64,000 bases of DNA from Plicaturopsis crispa FD-325 SS-3 (lineage: Eukaryota > Basidiomycota > Agaricomycetes > Amylocorticiales > Amylocorticiaceae): the NCBI GenBank assembly GCA_000827205.1, contig KN832554.1, positions 3,946,670 through 4,010,669 on the forward strand. Reading direction: 5' to 3'. Below are positions 34,611 through 46,174 of the stretch, in pieces. A program made the position numbers and the translations under genes. Below the pieces are notes generated by a model, which was not told the DNA's origin, did not search any database, and worked only from the letters and a program-made list of their open reading frames with translations. The number at the start of each line of letters is the position of its first letter. The first letter of the stretch is position 1.

Positions 34611-35030
34611 GTACGACTCCGCTGCGTACGGATGACCGAGCAGCCAATTCCTGGACCAGGTTTCAGCGTGATGGCAAGTAACGAGAGTGATTGAGTGAGC
34701 AGGCACACGCCTAATTTTATTTTCCTTCGCCACCGCCGCTTCGATGTCCCCATTGCGCCTGAGGAGCCTGCTGAAGCTCGCGCGTGCCCACAGCTCGTTC
34801 TCTATCTTCACATTAGGCGTTGAGAAGTACTGCAGCACATCCCAAAACGCTGCGAGGGCCTCTGATGCGGTGTGCCCTGAGTTCAGGCTCCGGGTCTGCT
34901 GCTCGAGTGCGACAGCAAGATAAGCATAGGGTCGAGGTCATGCTCTCTACCGATGTGAATGGAGTTGTAATGGTCGATAGCTGTTGTCACATAGGGGAGG
35001 CACTCCGACACCCTAGTAGGTTGGATGTAC
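34611..35030 (-). pseudogene. Paralogue of orphan protein A, interrupted by the MITE
   Basis: On the minus strand PTRVSECLPYVTTAIDHY matches PTRIAEAEYSIKTIL of orphan protein A. AYLAVALEQQTRSLNS, EALAAFWDVLQYF, ELWARASFSRLLRRNGDIEA and, after an intron, NWLLGHPYAAESY follow in the same order as their counterparts. The reading frame changes between the first and second blocks, so either another intron or a frameshift lies near 34920-34965. The intron at 34651-34710 sits exactly where orphan protein A has one but starts with GC instead of GT. Coding similarity ends at the MITE border (34610). I regard it as a truncated or decaying copy. A living gene with a shortened C-terminus cannot be excluded. 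Sequence further upstream, 35030-35470, has one open frame of unclear relation. Confidence 0.55.
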
Positions 35031-36516
35031 TAGTCTGGAGTTGAGATGTTTTCCAAGAAAGATGAATCACCACTGGCAGCGAGAAATGAGCAACTCGCCC
35101 GCAGAAACATCGAGACAAACCAGCACGCATGGTCGAGAACCATTTGCGACCGCCGACCGCTGCTCAGATGTAAGCTCTCCAGATTCCACAATGTACCACA
35201 GGCCAAGCTAATGCAGTTGAGCCTCTGTGTCCTCTGGCCAGTGCTCAATAAAGTGCTTGACTTGGTCGATGGCTTTGCGCTGTCGCTGGAGAGGGACATA
35301 ACCTTGACGATAGGCGCGTTGTTCAGATATCCCGGGACGCTCTGCATTTTTGGTGTCAGGATGCTAGCCAGGAAGTGGTATTGAAAGCAAAGAGCTGCGG
35401 CGGACAAACATTGCTGGCAATTTCCTCTCCGGAGAACATCGCCAACCAGTCTACGGAAGTCTCCCAAAATGGAAGCATTGCCTGATATGGGACAATGTTT
35501 GACGTTGAGTCCGTTCTACCACCGCACAACGCATTTTATCAACAAAACTGCCTTTTCCTCCCACTGAAGACAGCTCAGGACCCAGAAGTCTACAGACAGA
35601 GGGTACTCCTGCGCCTCTGCTGCCGACACAGGTCATAAAGTCTAGCCTTGAACAATGATCGACGATGTGGGGAAAGCTTTGAGCGACTTTTAGTAAGCAT
35701 GTCCTTCCCGAGCTCCTCTCATCTGCATTCTTCGTTACTCTGTATCTGATTGAGGATGATAAGCAGCGACAAGCTATACCAGTCTCTCAGAGCCTTTTCC
35801 TCTCCTCTTCTGCCACTCTCGAATGGCACAACGAAGTTGCATAATACGCAAATAACGCGTACTCAGGAGATCAGGAATTCGTTCCCACAGCCATGCCTAC
35901 GCCAAGCATCCGCTCGAAGAAGGATTCAAGGAAGCGGCCCTCGACCTGATCTGGCCTGAGAACAGCCATATACTCGGCTGGAACCTGATGGCTTGCGGCG
36001 ACAGTAAGCTTCGAAGAAGCTGAGCAGATACTGATAATTGAACGCAGCAATACCAGGAGAAAGTCATCGACTTCACCGCCGCTCAGCGTTCAATGGAACA
36101 ACTCCTCGTCGTCGGACCTAGCCCCGTGCTCAGCACTCAGCACTGACATCAATAACGGTATTTGTTCGATGCGCTGAGAGCACTTCCTCACTGTGGTGCG
36201 TCGGGCCGCACGAACCGATGAGCAACTTAGCCATTTCTGAAGATTCAGTGCATATAGCTATACCGTCTCCCTACTTTGACCTGGCTGCGCCATCTCCATC
36301 TGTTTGCCTGTCTGTCGTTCAAGCGAGGGAGACGGGTGCCCGCAGCGTAGCGAGGGTTCCTCTTTGAGCAGATGTCCATGCTGTTTTCGATGGTGCAAAA
36401 TGCGAGCACGGTTGCGCCATTTCCGGAGCTGAAATAAGATCGAACGTCCTGTTTATCTTGAGGGAGGACCGGCTTCAAATTCGACCTTTGCTTTACCGCC
36501 CGGATTTCAGCGCAGC
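35031..36516. other. Region between the orphan-A paralogue and the methionine permease
   Basis: About 1.5 kb. A minus-strand open frame at 35030-35467 may be upstream coding sequence of the paralogue but matches nothing I know. A plus-strand segment near 35883-36000 reads like coding sequence (see findings). The rest before 36517 is the permease promoter. Confidence 0.4.
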
Positions 36517-39240
36517 ATGTGGAACCCTCTTGAGCGGTACTTACCAGGTCGACAGCTGGACGCCACCGACGATGTCGCACCTACTTCATCGCTCTCTCAA
36601 AAGGATGCCCCCGAGCTGGACGCCAAAGTGAAAATTGTTGACACAGCAAGTATTTATTCTGCGGAACTTGCGACTGCAGCAGATCCCACGCTCAATCCCG
36701 GAGGACTTACCTTCGAGGAAGGTATACCAGTTTCGTATTGCACTATCTTAGAATGGGCGCTAATTCGGCTACAGATGTCGCGGGCGGAATGGGGAGGCAT
36801 CTTGGTGTCTTCTCGTGCACTTTATTAATGTGAGTATTTCCCTGCTAAGTAGCCCCCGCGCATATTGATGACTCGTAGCGTTGGGCGCATTATTGGAACG
36901 GGAATATTCTCAACGCCATCCTCGATTCTTCAATCCGTCGGTTCTGTCGGCGCCTCCTTGATGCTCTGGGCCCTGGGATTTATTCTGTCCTTTGCCGGGC
37001 TTTTTGTGTGGCTCGAGTACGGCACCATGTTTCCTAGGAGCGGTGGCGAGAAGGTATATCTCGAAGCTGTGTATCAAAAACCGAAGTATCTCGCGACCGT
37101 TCTCTTTGCATCCAATGCAATACTGCTAGGTTTTACCGCTTCGGGCTGCATCGTGAGTTTCTAAATATGATCATAATCCTGTGTCGAAGTGGCTCATCTG
37201 CACGGTGCTGCTAGGTATTTGCAAGCAAGTGCGTATGATTTATCTAGACATGCCAAGAGTCGCTCGCAAACATCATTTAGTATCCTTGTCGCCGCTGGGC
37301 ACACTGCTGATCGTTGGACGGAACGTGGCATTGCGCTCGCTGGTTGGTTTACTTTCTCCGCTCGTTTCCCGTGCGCTCGCCGATGTTCATCGTAGTGGTC
37401 GTCTTTGCCACACTCTTGCACGGCTTCACGCCTAGGCTTGGTGTATGGATCATGAACGTGAGCTACCCATGCTGTACTACGTGTCGAGGCCACTTTTGAA
37501 CTCTCTCCTGTAGGGCCTGAGTTTGTTCAAGATTTTCCTTCTTCTATTCATTGTGGTTACAGGTAAGCGGGTCTATCACCATAACCAGGCGTCGGACAGA
37601 CCCACACCAATTTACATATCAAGGATGGGTTGTGCTTTCCGGGAAGACACACATCCAGGACCCCCATGCCAACTTCATCAATGCATTTGCCGGGAGCTCG
37701 CACAGCAGCAACGATGTCAGCTACGCCTAGCTCCTCACTATATGCTTTGCATGCTCAATCGACTTGTGCAGTACACCGCGGCGACCTTTAAAGTGCTGAA
37801 CTCGTATGCCGGGTGGTCAAACGTGAATTACGTCCTCAACGATGTGCGTAACCCTGTCCGCACACTGAAGATTGCAGGACCACTCGGACTCGGCATATGT
37901 GCTGTCCTATATATTCTTGCTAATATATCGTATTTCGCGTACGTCCATTACATGTCTGGTCGCTGTGCAACGGCTCATTTATCATTTAACACAGTGCGGC
38001 GACCAAGGCAGAACTGGAACACTCGGGTGTCACTGTTGCAGGGCTCTTCTTCAAGAACGTGTTCGGAGAAAAGGCGCAGCGTGCGTTATCGGTTTTGGTG
38101 GCATTGAGGTATGTCGGCCATCATACTTAGAAGGCGAAGACCAGTCGTGGTGTCCGCTCACCAACATATATCTTTCAAGTGCCCTTGGGAATGCAGTCAC
38201 CGTGGTAAGCAGTCAAACTATACAGCTGTCGTGCCGCCACTAAGTCGCCTGCTAGACGTTCGCAAACGCGCGCATCAACCAAGGCAAGCCCCACATCTTC
38301 TGCTCACCTCTTTTTCGAGAGGGCTAAGGTTATATCTTTCTCTTATTAGAATTAGCCAAGGAAGGGCTTCCGCTGCCCTTCGGAAATCGTTTCTGGGCAT
38401 CAAACTGGCCCACAGGAAAATCCCCGCTTCCCGGTTTAATCCTCCATCTGATACCATCGGTATGCCCTTCGTATGCCTCGTTCCACTCATACTTTCTGAC
38501 GTGTTTATATTCAAGGTGATTGTGATTATTGCACCTCCACCTGATGTAGCGTATCCATTCATTCTAGATGTGGAGGGGTACCCAACGCAAATATTCAATT
38601 TGTTCACCGTTGCTGTGCGCACCGATCTTTCTAGAAGCTCTATCAGTAGCTGACGGCATCCCCTGATACGGCCTACAGGGTCTTTTCTGGCTTAGATGGC
38701 GCAAACCCAACGCGGTGAGGCCATTCAAGGGTGTGTCCCGTCTACTCGCCATACTGCCATATTCTATCAGAACTAAACGAGTCAATAGTCTGGTGGCCTC
38801 TAGCGGCGTTCTACTTTGCCGCAGCCGTATTTCGTACGAGCCGTCTTTCTCTAGCGTTCCGAAATCCCTCGACATTTACATTCGCTTTGACTTGCAGTGT
38901 TAGTCACACCCTTCCTCCGGCCTGCTAACGGCAAGGGAGATACCCCTCCACTTCCCTACTGGCTGTACGTATACTCATACTCTCGCGCATGTGCGTCGCA
39001 GCTTATCGTCATGCTCAACAGGTACCCCATTGTCGGAATTGCTGTAATACTATTCGGTGTCTTCTACTGGGCCGTTTGGCGCGTCATCCTACCCAAACTT
39101 TTCGCGTATAAGCTGGTTCCAAGCAAAGGGAAACTGGTCGACGGAACTGTTTATACCACGGTATGCGAAATACACGGCCTCTTCGTCAACAAAGCTGACT
39201 ACTCTGTGACCCACAGTTCATCCGGGAGAAGGTTCAGTGA
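36517..39240 (+). CDS. High-affinity methionine permease, Mup1 type (APC superfamily)
   Basis: The ATG at 36517 (MWNPLERYLPGRQLD) begins a cytosolic tail. After introns of about 50-70 bp the membrane region follows. IVGRIIGTGIFSTPSSILQS is the APC consensus of helix 1, then SLMLWALGFILSFAGLFVWL, EYGTMFPRSGGEKVYLEAVY, ILVAAGHTADRWTERGIALA, VVVFATLLHGFTPRLGVWIM and SLFKIFLLLFIVVTG. NSYAGWSNVNYVLNDVRNPV carries the Mup1-type motif. Later helices include LGLGICAVLYILANISYFA and VLVALSALGNAVTVTFANAR. The C-terminal tail reads LFAYKLVPSKGKLVDGTVYT and ends FIREKVQ with the stop at 39238-39240. All expected blocks of a 12-helix transporter are present once about ten introns are removed. Methionine as substrate is inferred from yeast Mup1. 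Confidence 0.88.
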
Positions 39241-39523
39241 GCATGGATAGGCGGTCGCATGTAAGTACGAATCTGGGGTATTGTACATGTAGTGCCCGGG
39301 CGATAAAAGATGTTGAATGCCTATCTCTCCGCTGAACCTTACTAGCATTGCTCGTACAGGACTAAATCTCGACCGACTTCCTATCCATACGGCATCTCTT
39401 TGCAGACATTGCATGCTTGAATTTGGTACAGGTGTGACGGCTGTGTTATGCGTAGAGCAGTGTCGTGAGGTTCGGTTTCTGTCGAAGTGATTCAATGCTC
39501 TGCAGAACTCTGGTGAGGATGCG

Positions 39524-39769
39524 CTACCATGGAAAGCGATGGGGAAGGCGTTTTAGTACCTCATGGTACGCAGCCTTCTTGTCCCTCGCCATCTTCTTGA
39601 CCAGGAACTGACGTCGCGCGACGACGAACATGAGCCCTCCCATGAAGATGAGAGACGACGCGAGGGCAATGCAAGAGACAACAGATATGTTCTGAGTGGG
39701 TGGGTGGATAGCGGAGACAGCGGAGGGTTCGGCAACCTGATGGGGAACGTCGGTCGGAGTAGCAGCCAT
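39524..39769 (-). CDS. Small single-span membrane protein
   Basis: An uninterrupted frame of 81 residues starts at 39769 (MAATPTDVPHQVAEPSAVSA). It contains one hydrophobic helix (VVSCIALASSLIFMGGLMFV) followed by a basic segment (RRQFLVKKMARDKKAAYHEV) and ends LKRLPHRFPW. The hydrophobic helix followed by positive charges fits a tail-anchored or single-pass protein with its C-terminus in the cytosol. I recognise no family. The frame stays open upstream to 40030, so a longer form or an upstream exon is possible. It follows the TPR gene on the same strand. Confidence 0.45.
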   Translation of the reverse strand: MAATPTDVPHQVAEPSAVSAIHPPTQNISVVSCIALASSLIFMGGLMFVVARRQFLVKKMARDKKAAYHEVLKRLPHRFPW

Positions 39770-40060
39770 CCTTGAATGAAATGGGGGTCTCTTTGGCGAT
39801 AAGACCAGACATGCGAGTACAAAGATATAAGGGGAGACATCGAGGCTGACAACGAGACGGATACCAGCGGAAGAAACTCCAGGCATGTTTGAAACGTGCC
39901 TGTCGGATACATGGTTTGAATTCGAAAACATACCGAGTATAGCGAATTGGGCCAGAAGGCCACGCCGGAGGATATGCATAGGCGAGGACAAGTCGAACAT
40001 GTCGGGAGAAAGCAGTCGGTTGAGAAGCACAATAGCAATCGGTGATAGGATCTTGGTGCT

Positions 40061-42850
40061 TCAAGAACCAGAGAATCGTAGCCGCAAGGATTCTTCGTGC
40101 GCCCTCTTGGCTTTGTGAGCATGGCCTAAGTAAGTGTAGCATGCACCGATACGACGAAGAGAGCGAGCGAGGCTGTTTGAGAAGACCTGAGGGCGCTCGA
40201 TCGCCAAACGGCGATAAATGCGCAAGGCTTCCTTCCCAGCCTCTAGAGCACGCCTATGCCGGCCGACGGCGTAAGATCTGTCTGAAAAATGAATCAGCGC
40301 ACTGGCGAGGCTTTGAGATGTCTGGGGATCAGGATGGGCGTGGGCTAGCTCCCTATGGTACCGCGCTGACTCCGCCGCCGCCGCCAGAGCATCCTCGTCA
40401 AGATGGAGACCAGTGAGGCAGACGGAAAGACCGTGCAAGCTAGAGGCTAGCTTCCTCTTGTGTGTTTTGTCATCCACATCAAGAGTACGGTACATGCTGA
40501 CAGCGCTCCGTATCGCTTTCAAGGCTTCTTTGTGGCGTTTCAGCTGGCGGAGGGTCGTGAATAGATGATAGTGGGCGTCGGCAAGGAGGGCGTTGTTCTC
40601 GGTAGTGAGGTGTCCTTCCACTATCCAACGCCTAACCCTCACCAATTCTTCTGCTATGGGCAACGCATCCGCGTGCAAACGAAGCCGGTCGAGGCAAAGA
40701 TGCAAGTTAGACAAAGATATGGCTTGTTGAGGAACGAAGGACTCTGGCCGTACGGTCGCGAGCGTTGCGTAGAGTGAATTGGCTTCGCGAGATGCCTGAC
40801 ATGCTTCTTGGTAGCTTTCGAGGCGTATAAGACAGCTAGATGTTCCGAGGTAAGATGCAGCGAGGTCTGACTGAGTAGACGTTCTTGAGTGAGAAGTAAG
40901 GCTATCTGCCTTAACTTTCGTCTTCTTGGCTGCAGAGGGTCCTCTTGACAGCGGACGCTTGAGGAATCCGACTAATCCTCTTGAGCGAGATGTGGCCCTA
41001 GTATGACTCTGATCATGCTGGACACCTTGCGCTAGGTCCTGCCGGATACGAAGGGCTTCCTGCGATATCTCTAATGCCTTTGTGTCCTGGCTGCCGGATT
41101 CGTGGAGGCACATGGAATATGTATGAAGATATGTGGCCAGCTCCTGTCGATGATTCTCGTTCGCAAGCGTTCGGTAAATATGCACCGCTTCTTCTGCAGA
41201 CTGAATTGCCTTGTCATACAGTCGCAGATTGCGAAGGCTGACAGCGACGTTGTTCAGTGCCAACGCTAAGTGAGCGTCAAAAAAGCCGGGACGGCGCCGC
41301 GACAGACGGCGATATATTGTGACAACCCTTTCCGCGAAGGATAAGGATTCGTGGTGACGGCCCTCATTACTCGCATGGGTGCACGCACTGGTGAGGGAGG
41401 CGGCACGACTTTCCTCGTACTCGTCGTCGCGCTCGCGAAAGTCGTAACGCATGTCAATGAGCAGGTCTTGAGGGGACGATATGTCGAGGATGGCTGGAAT
41501 GGGCATATACGGCCTTCGGCTCGTCAGGTCATCGTGAGACGCGACGTCTCTGTAACTATGACTCAGACTATGCCAGCGATCTGAATCATCTTGATGACTA
41601 GGCATGCGCTGCATGCCCGACACTGAGGCAGCTGGCCTCTGCGGGTCCTCAGAGCGACGATTCGCCTGATGTTTAGTACCATGCTGTTTAAGTTCGCCTC
41701 CCTGCGAAAGCTGCGTGTATATTTGCATAGCCCATTTGCTAGCCTCGTGGGAGTCCTCGTAGAACCCTTTCTCGTGCAAGGATACGGAGAGTGCGTGAAG
41801 CAGAGCGGCTAGTTGAGCATTCAGTTGGTTGCCCTCTGAGTGACGCAGCTCGTTTATTAGTCGGATTGTCTGTCCCAGAAGATCTGCAGGATCGCTATAA
41901 GCCTCCGAGCTCTCGCGACTGTAGGCTGGGGACGGCGGTGGACGGTGTGGCTTATCTGCTCCGACTGCGCGAGTGAGCGTCGAGACCTTCGTGCGGTGAT
42001 ATCGACTCTCCATGGTCAGTGGAGCATCTGTCAATGCCTTGGGTAGGTGTCAGAAAGATGGGTTACGAAGGATACGATAATGAACACGCACAATGGATGC
42101 CCGACGCAAAGCCGCCCTTATTGCTGGCCGGTCTATATGTTCCACGGAAAGTACTTCTTCGGCTCTCCCAGGGTCCGATTCCACGTCGCGCAACAGACGA
42201 TTAAGAGAGGCCTCCAGACGATTGAGCTGACTTTGCATTCTCAAATCGCGGTGGCTGATCTGATATTCTATGCGCGCACATGCCATAGCCTGGTTCAACG
42301 TCAGACACAAAGAATACGTCGACATGAGCACAGGCTTACAGTGAAGGTGTGCAGGCAGTGCTGAACTTGGCGCTCGACCTGCTCGATTTCCTCTGCGATG
42401 GACCCACGCTTCCGCCAAGCATCCAGCGTGTCCTTTGCATTTGGCTTCGAAGGTCTCTGCATTTCTTCGCATTTCTTGGATACTCGTCGAAGGTTGCTGG
42501 TACAGAGTCAGCTCAACATGTACAGTATCATTTATGTGTCACGCACATATCAAGATCCGTGAGGGTCCCGACGAGGTCCGCGGGGGCTCCCTGTTTCTGG
42601 CATTGCAAGACGAATGTATGCAGCTGCCCAACAGACCCAGAGATTCTTTCTACCATTCCACGGAGCCGGTTGTCATTGAAATGCATCTAAATCAACGTCC
42701 GTGAGCAGGATACACGCTCCGAAACATGAGAGTATCGCACCCTACCTTGTCCACAGATCGCTTGATGGCCATGACAACCTCGACCAAATCTTTTGCAATG
42801 GTCAGAGGCTGCATGATATTCGCAGCGAGGCTGAGTGCTTCAAGAGCCAT
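40061..42850 (-). CDS. MLKL-NTD-like helical bundle plus TPR repeats (fungal cell-death type)
   Basis: The ATG at 42850 begins MALEALSLAANIMQPLTIAK. Four short exons give an amphipathic helical domain of about 220 residues, including LRGMVERISGSVGQLHTFVL, NLRRVSKKCEEMQ and RGSIAEEIEQVERQVQHCLH with IEYQISHRDLRMQSQLNRLE. This pattern is that of basidiomycete MLKL-N-terminal-like four-helix bundles. A long last exon (from about 42025) carries roughly nine tetratricopeptide repeats with the typical ALxxYDKAIQSAEEA pattern, such as HLALALNNVAVSLRNLRLYD and AIRSAVSMYRTLDV, broken by a basic linker near 40930-41000. Stop at 40061-40063. In related proteins the bundle acts on membranes and the repeats sense or regulate. 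Here that role is inferred. No NB-ARC or NACHT nucleotide-binding domain lies between the two parts. Confidence 0.75.
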
Positions 42851-44828
42851 GACGAATGAGGCCGTAGAAGCGGCAGGACCTATTCAATGTGTCGCAGTAT
42901 ATATACCGCAATCGTATGTGGTCCTGTGGGCGTACGAGGTAAATAAAGCTGACGCGTTCACCAAGTGTGCAACGCACGTTTTGGGAGAACCTCGAGTCTG
43001 CGAGTGAGTTTGCAAACCCCACAGCGTTGCATAGTCAGGGTCGGAACCGGTTGCCATGAACGCCACACTGATTTGCGGGACACAGGCGTACTCGGAATAT
43101 AGCGCTAAAAGTAGGTTCCCGCGCGTCTGGGGAGAAGAACGAGGGCGCTTGCGGGTTTGCGTTGAGGGGAGGAGCACTCCGGCAGTCCGGAAAACTGGAC
43201 AGAACATTTCATGCTGTGAACTCAGAGTGATCAGGAGATATCACTGCGAACCAGTAAAGAAGGGTGAACCCAAAAGTGTGTACACAGTAGAACATGTGCT
43301 CTCGCGGATAATTGAGCGTCAGTATGACCATTCCGTGACAACTCGAGCTGAAGAAAGTATTAGAAAAAAGCCCCTTGGATCTGGCGAGATAATCGCCGAT
43401 GAAGAAATGTCCGGGGAGTAGATCAGACACGACCACTCATAGTATAGTGAGAATGCTCACCGTAGCAAAAGACGGCTGTAATCGGCGAGTCAGTGGGAAC
43501 CGTCTCATGATTATGGACACTTCCGAGCCCCGAGCGTCTGATAGTGTCCTTGCAGGTTCCGGCTTATCGGAAATACAGTGGACCTAATGAAGATGATGAG
43601 ATACAGTCAATTCTAGTCTAATCAGGAAAATGAACGCTACTCATGTCCGAAACCTTGGGCTTACAACATCACGGAATGTGCAAGTCGTACGATTATCCAC
43701 CAAGAGGCGCTGCGAGAACGCAATAATACATGTCCTCATGTTATGTGCGTGGTCGTCAAACGCTCTTTGCTAGCGATGGAACATCTCTGGATGTAGAACT
43801 AGTGATGAACTTAATCTCCTGGCGTAGTGGCGTCAACAGTGCGCAGTGAAGCAAGAGACAAAATGAGACGTACTAAGTAAAGCACAGTACTGTCATATGC
43901 TACCTTCAGTTTGGACGCATTGGGAAATTTTCGACCTGTTCAACCCTTGGCCATCGGTTGATGTAGAGCGTTTATTCGACGACATCAGACTGATCCAAGG
44001 TCATAAGTATCATGCTGTGAAAGGATCAAATTGGCTTAGAAAACGTATAGCAATGTGTAGAGGACCGAAGATGCACCTTTCCAAACGTGCATATGGCGCA
44101 GAACCGGACCCGGGATATAAGATAAGAAAGTGTGCACTTCGATCCACTGCCGACATATAGAGGACTAGTTACGCCTCTCTTAGCTTGAAAATGTTCCAAC
44201 GCACCTGGAAGTTACGGTGTGTGCCGTAGCAGGGGAATTGAATTCGAATGAGGGCAAGATCCTGATCATCGAAATACGGTGTTTTCCTACTTCACGATTA
44301 TGTTTTCACATTGAGATAATATGCTAATCAACAGTGTATCACAGCGAGCTAGCCTGAGCGCTATCTGAAGCCACTTGAAAAGCTGTGTCGTATGCCCCGA
44401 GCCTGAGCCATTTGTGCATTCCAGCCATCCAGAACCATCCTTGAGATGAAACAGAACATAAAACTGTCGAGTACTGAGTGCTTAGCGCTGAGCAGATGAC
44501 ATTCAAGAGCGAATGCGAATATACGCGCCACGAACTTGTCCGAGTGAGAAGGATGGAACGTCCAAAAAGGACCATGAAAACCCCTGTTTACTGACGACTT
44601 CGCCACAGGCCCGGGGCCAACCCGGGGCCATCTGAGCTTTTCCCCGCGCATACTTTGTGTATGCTTACGATTTGCACAAAGTAAGTGCAGTCACTGCAGT
44701 GGGTATATGTGTCTCATACTTCTCCTTCAAGTAACCGACAGGGAATGCTAAACCAAGACAAACGATCAACAGGATGATGGATATCCGTAACTTCCGAAAC
44801 GCGTACACAGCTCCTTGCTAACCTGTGG
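42851..44828. other. Two-kilobase gap without a recognised gene
   Basis: This holds the promoter of the TPR gene at its left end and the 3' flank of the SRPBCC gene at its right. Open frames at 43056-43421 and 43897-44160 show no known motif. No repeat was noticed. Confidence 0.45.
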
Positions 44829-45475
44829 TCACTGCTCCAGCTTCTGCTTCATCGCAACTCCCATAGCATCAAAGCCCTCCTGCAGTCCCGTCTGGAATAG
44901 ACCCTGCACGACGGGTGCGAGCGGCCCGTAAAACACGAGGATACTCTCGTAGATTGAACCATTGCCACCCGCTCCTGCGCTCACCGCCGTCCATCGATCA
45001 GTCTTGAGGGCAATGTCCGGCAGGAAAATCTGGCTCCATGCGCCGCGCTTCTGGTCGTTGTCGAGATAGGTAATGTTCTCGAACGAGACCTGCGAGTTCA
45101 GCAGGTTTGGCACCGTGCTGGCGTTTACGGGGAGCGGCAGTGGCGGCGCCTGGATACTGATCAGCAGACGGCGATTCGCTGCGGGCGTCTGGTCTTTTAA
45201 GGGGATGAAAAACTCGTCACAGATAATCTGCGAACTGGCATAACGGTCAGCAAGTTCAGGAATGACCATCGAATATCGCAGGAGACGTACCGGACGAATG
45301 GGTTCCAGTTGGGATAATCCGAGAAGTTCATCGCGACGGCCCAAGCTGCGTCTGGGGACGCATCGATCTCCGCACGGGTGCTGACGTTGAACACACCAGG
45401 CTTGAGAGGGGGGAGGTTGGTCTGCGCGACGGCAGCACCGACGAGGACTGCGAATGTGAACAGTGAGCGGTACAT
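44829..45475 (-). CDS. Secreted SRPBCC (START-like) domain protein
   Basis: The ATG at 45475 gives a signal peptide with an AVAQ cleavage region (MYRSLFTFAVLVGAAVAQTN). The first exon then reads VFNVSTRAEIDASPDAAWAV and FSDYPNWNPFVR, the classic start of an SRPBCC or polyketide-cyclase-like fold. One intron follows (about 45234-45290). The second exon reads SQIICDEFFIPLKDQ, QVSFENITYLDNDQKRGAW and AGAGGNGSIYESILVFYGPL. It ends MGVAMKQKLEQ with the stop at 44829-44831. The fold makes a deep hydrophobic pocket for lipids or other small molecules. The ligand is unknown. A secretion signal is unusual for the superfamily. The FAD oxidase gene lies upstream on the same strand, 0.7 kb away. Confidence 0.75.
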
Positions 45476-46174
45476 CCCTGTGGTCCCGACGGTGCTGAGT
45501 AACGACAGGGAAAGGAATAACGTTTGGTCACTCAGGGTCAGTTGCATAAATGCTGCTCGCGCCTTTTTATCAAGAAGTACTTACATCTGATGGACAGGTG
45601 ACGACGCGACGCGATGCTCACTTCGCGCTCGCATTCATTATATGGCTGCTGTGTCCTTTCACATGGATACCAATTTATCCGGCAAAAAGTTGGCGCCACG
45701 ATAGCGGGTCAATGAGGGGCCCCACGGGGTATGTTTTACTAGGTTGGCAGGGGAGTTCACAACAATTATCCCCCCAAGCCTAGCTACGACTTTGGAATAG
45801 TGGGATGTTAGAGAGCTAGCGCTATAGGAGTGTAGATCACTCACATCATACTGTTACCCACAATTACTGTCCGTGTGCTTGTACCTGAAGAATCGACATT
45901 CAGGGATGGTTGTGACCACATGCAAGACTTACGGAACGCCGTCGCAACCGTTACACCGTAGAACCGTAGGCGCAGAAGAGTGAGTAGTAGACATTATTTC
46001 ACGAGCCTATGTAAAGTAGATAGGATGTAGATATACATGTGTCACGAACTTGAGACCTGAAGTTAGGAAGGGATGAAAGAAGGTGGAAGCAAAGGGGGCG
46101 GACGGTCACGAGTGCAATCCAGTTTGTGCTTGGTTCGTTTTGTATTCCGAGGAAAAGCCGAGTATACCACGATC
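45476..46174. other. Intergenic, SRPBCC promoter and 3' flank of the FAD oxidase
   Basis: About 700 bp. No further gene or repeat was recognised. Confidence 0.5.

Noticed and set aside
43056-43421. Open frame of 121 codons on the plus strand
   Set aside because: No motif, no splice context and no neighbour relation. Isolated frames of this size are expected by chance.
43897-44160. Open frame of 87 codons on the plus strand
   Set aside because: No recognisable motif and no adjoining exons.
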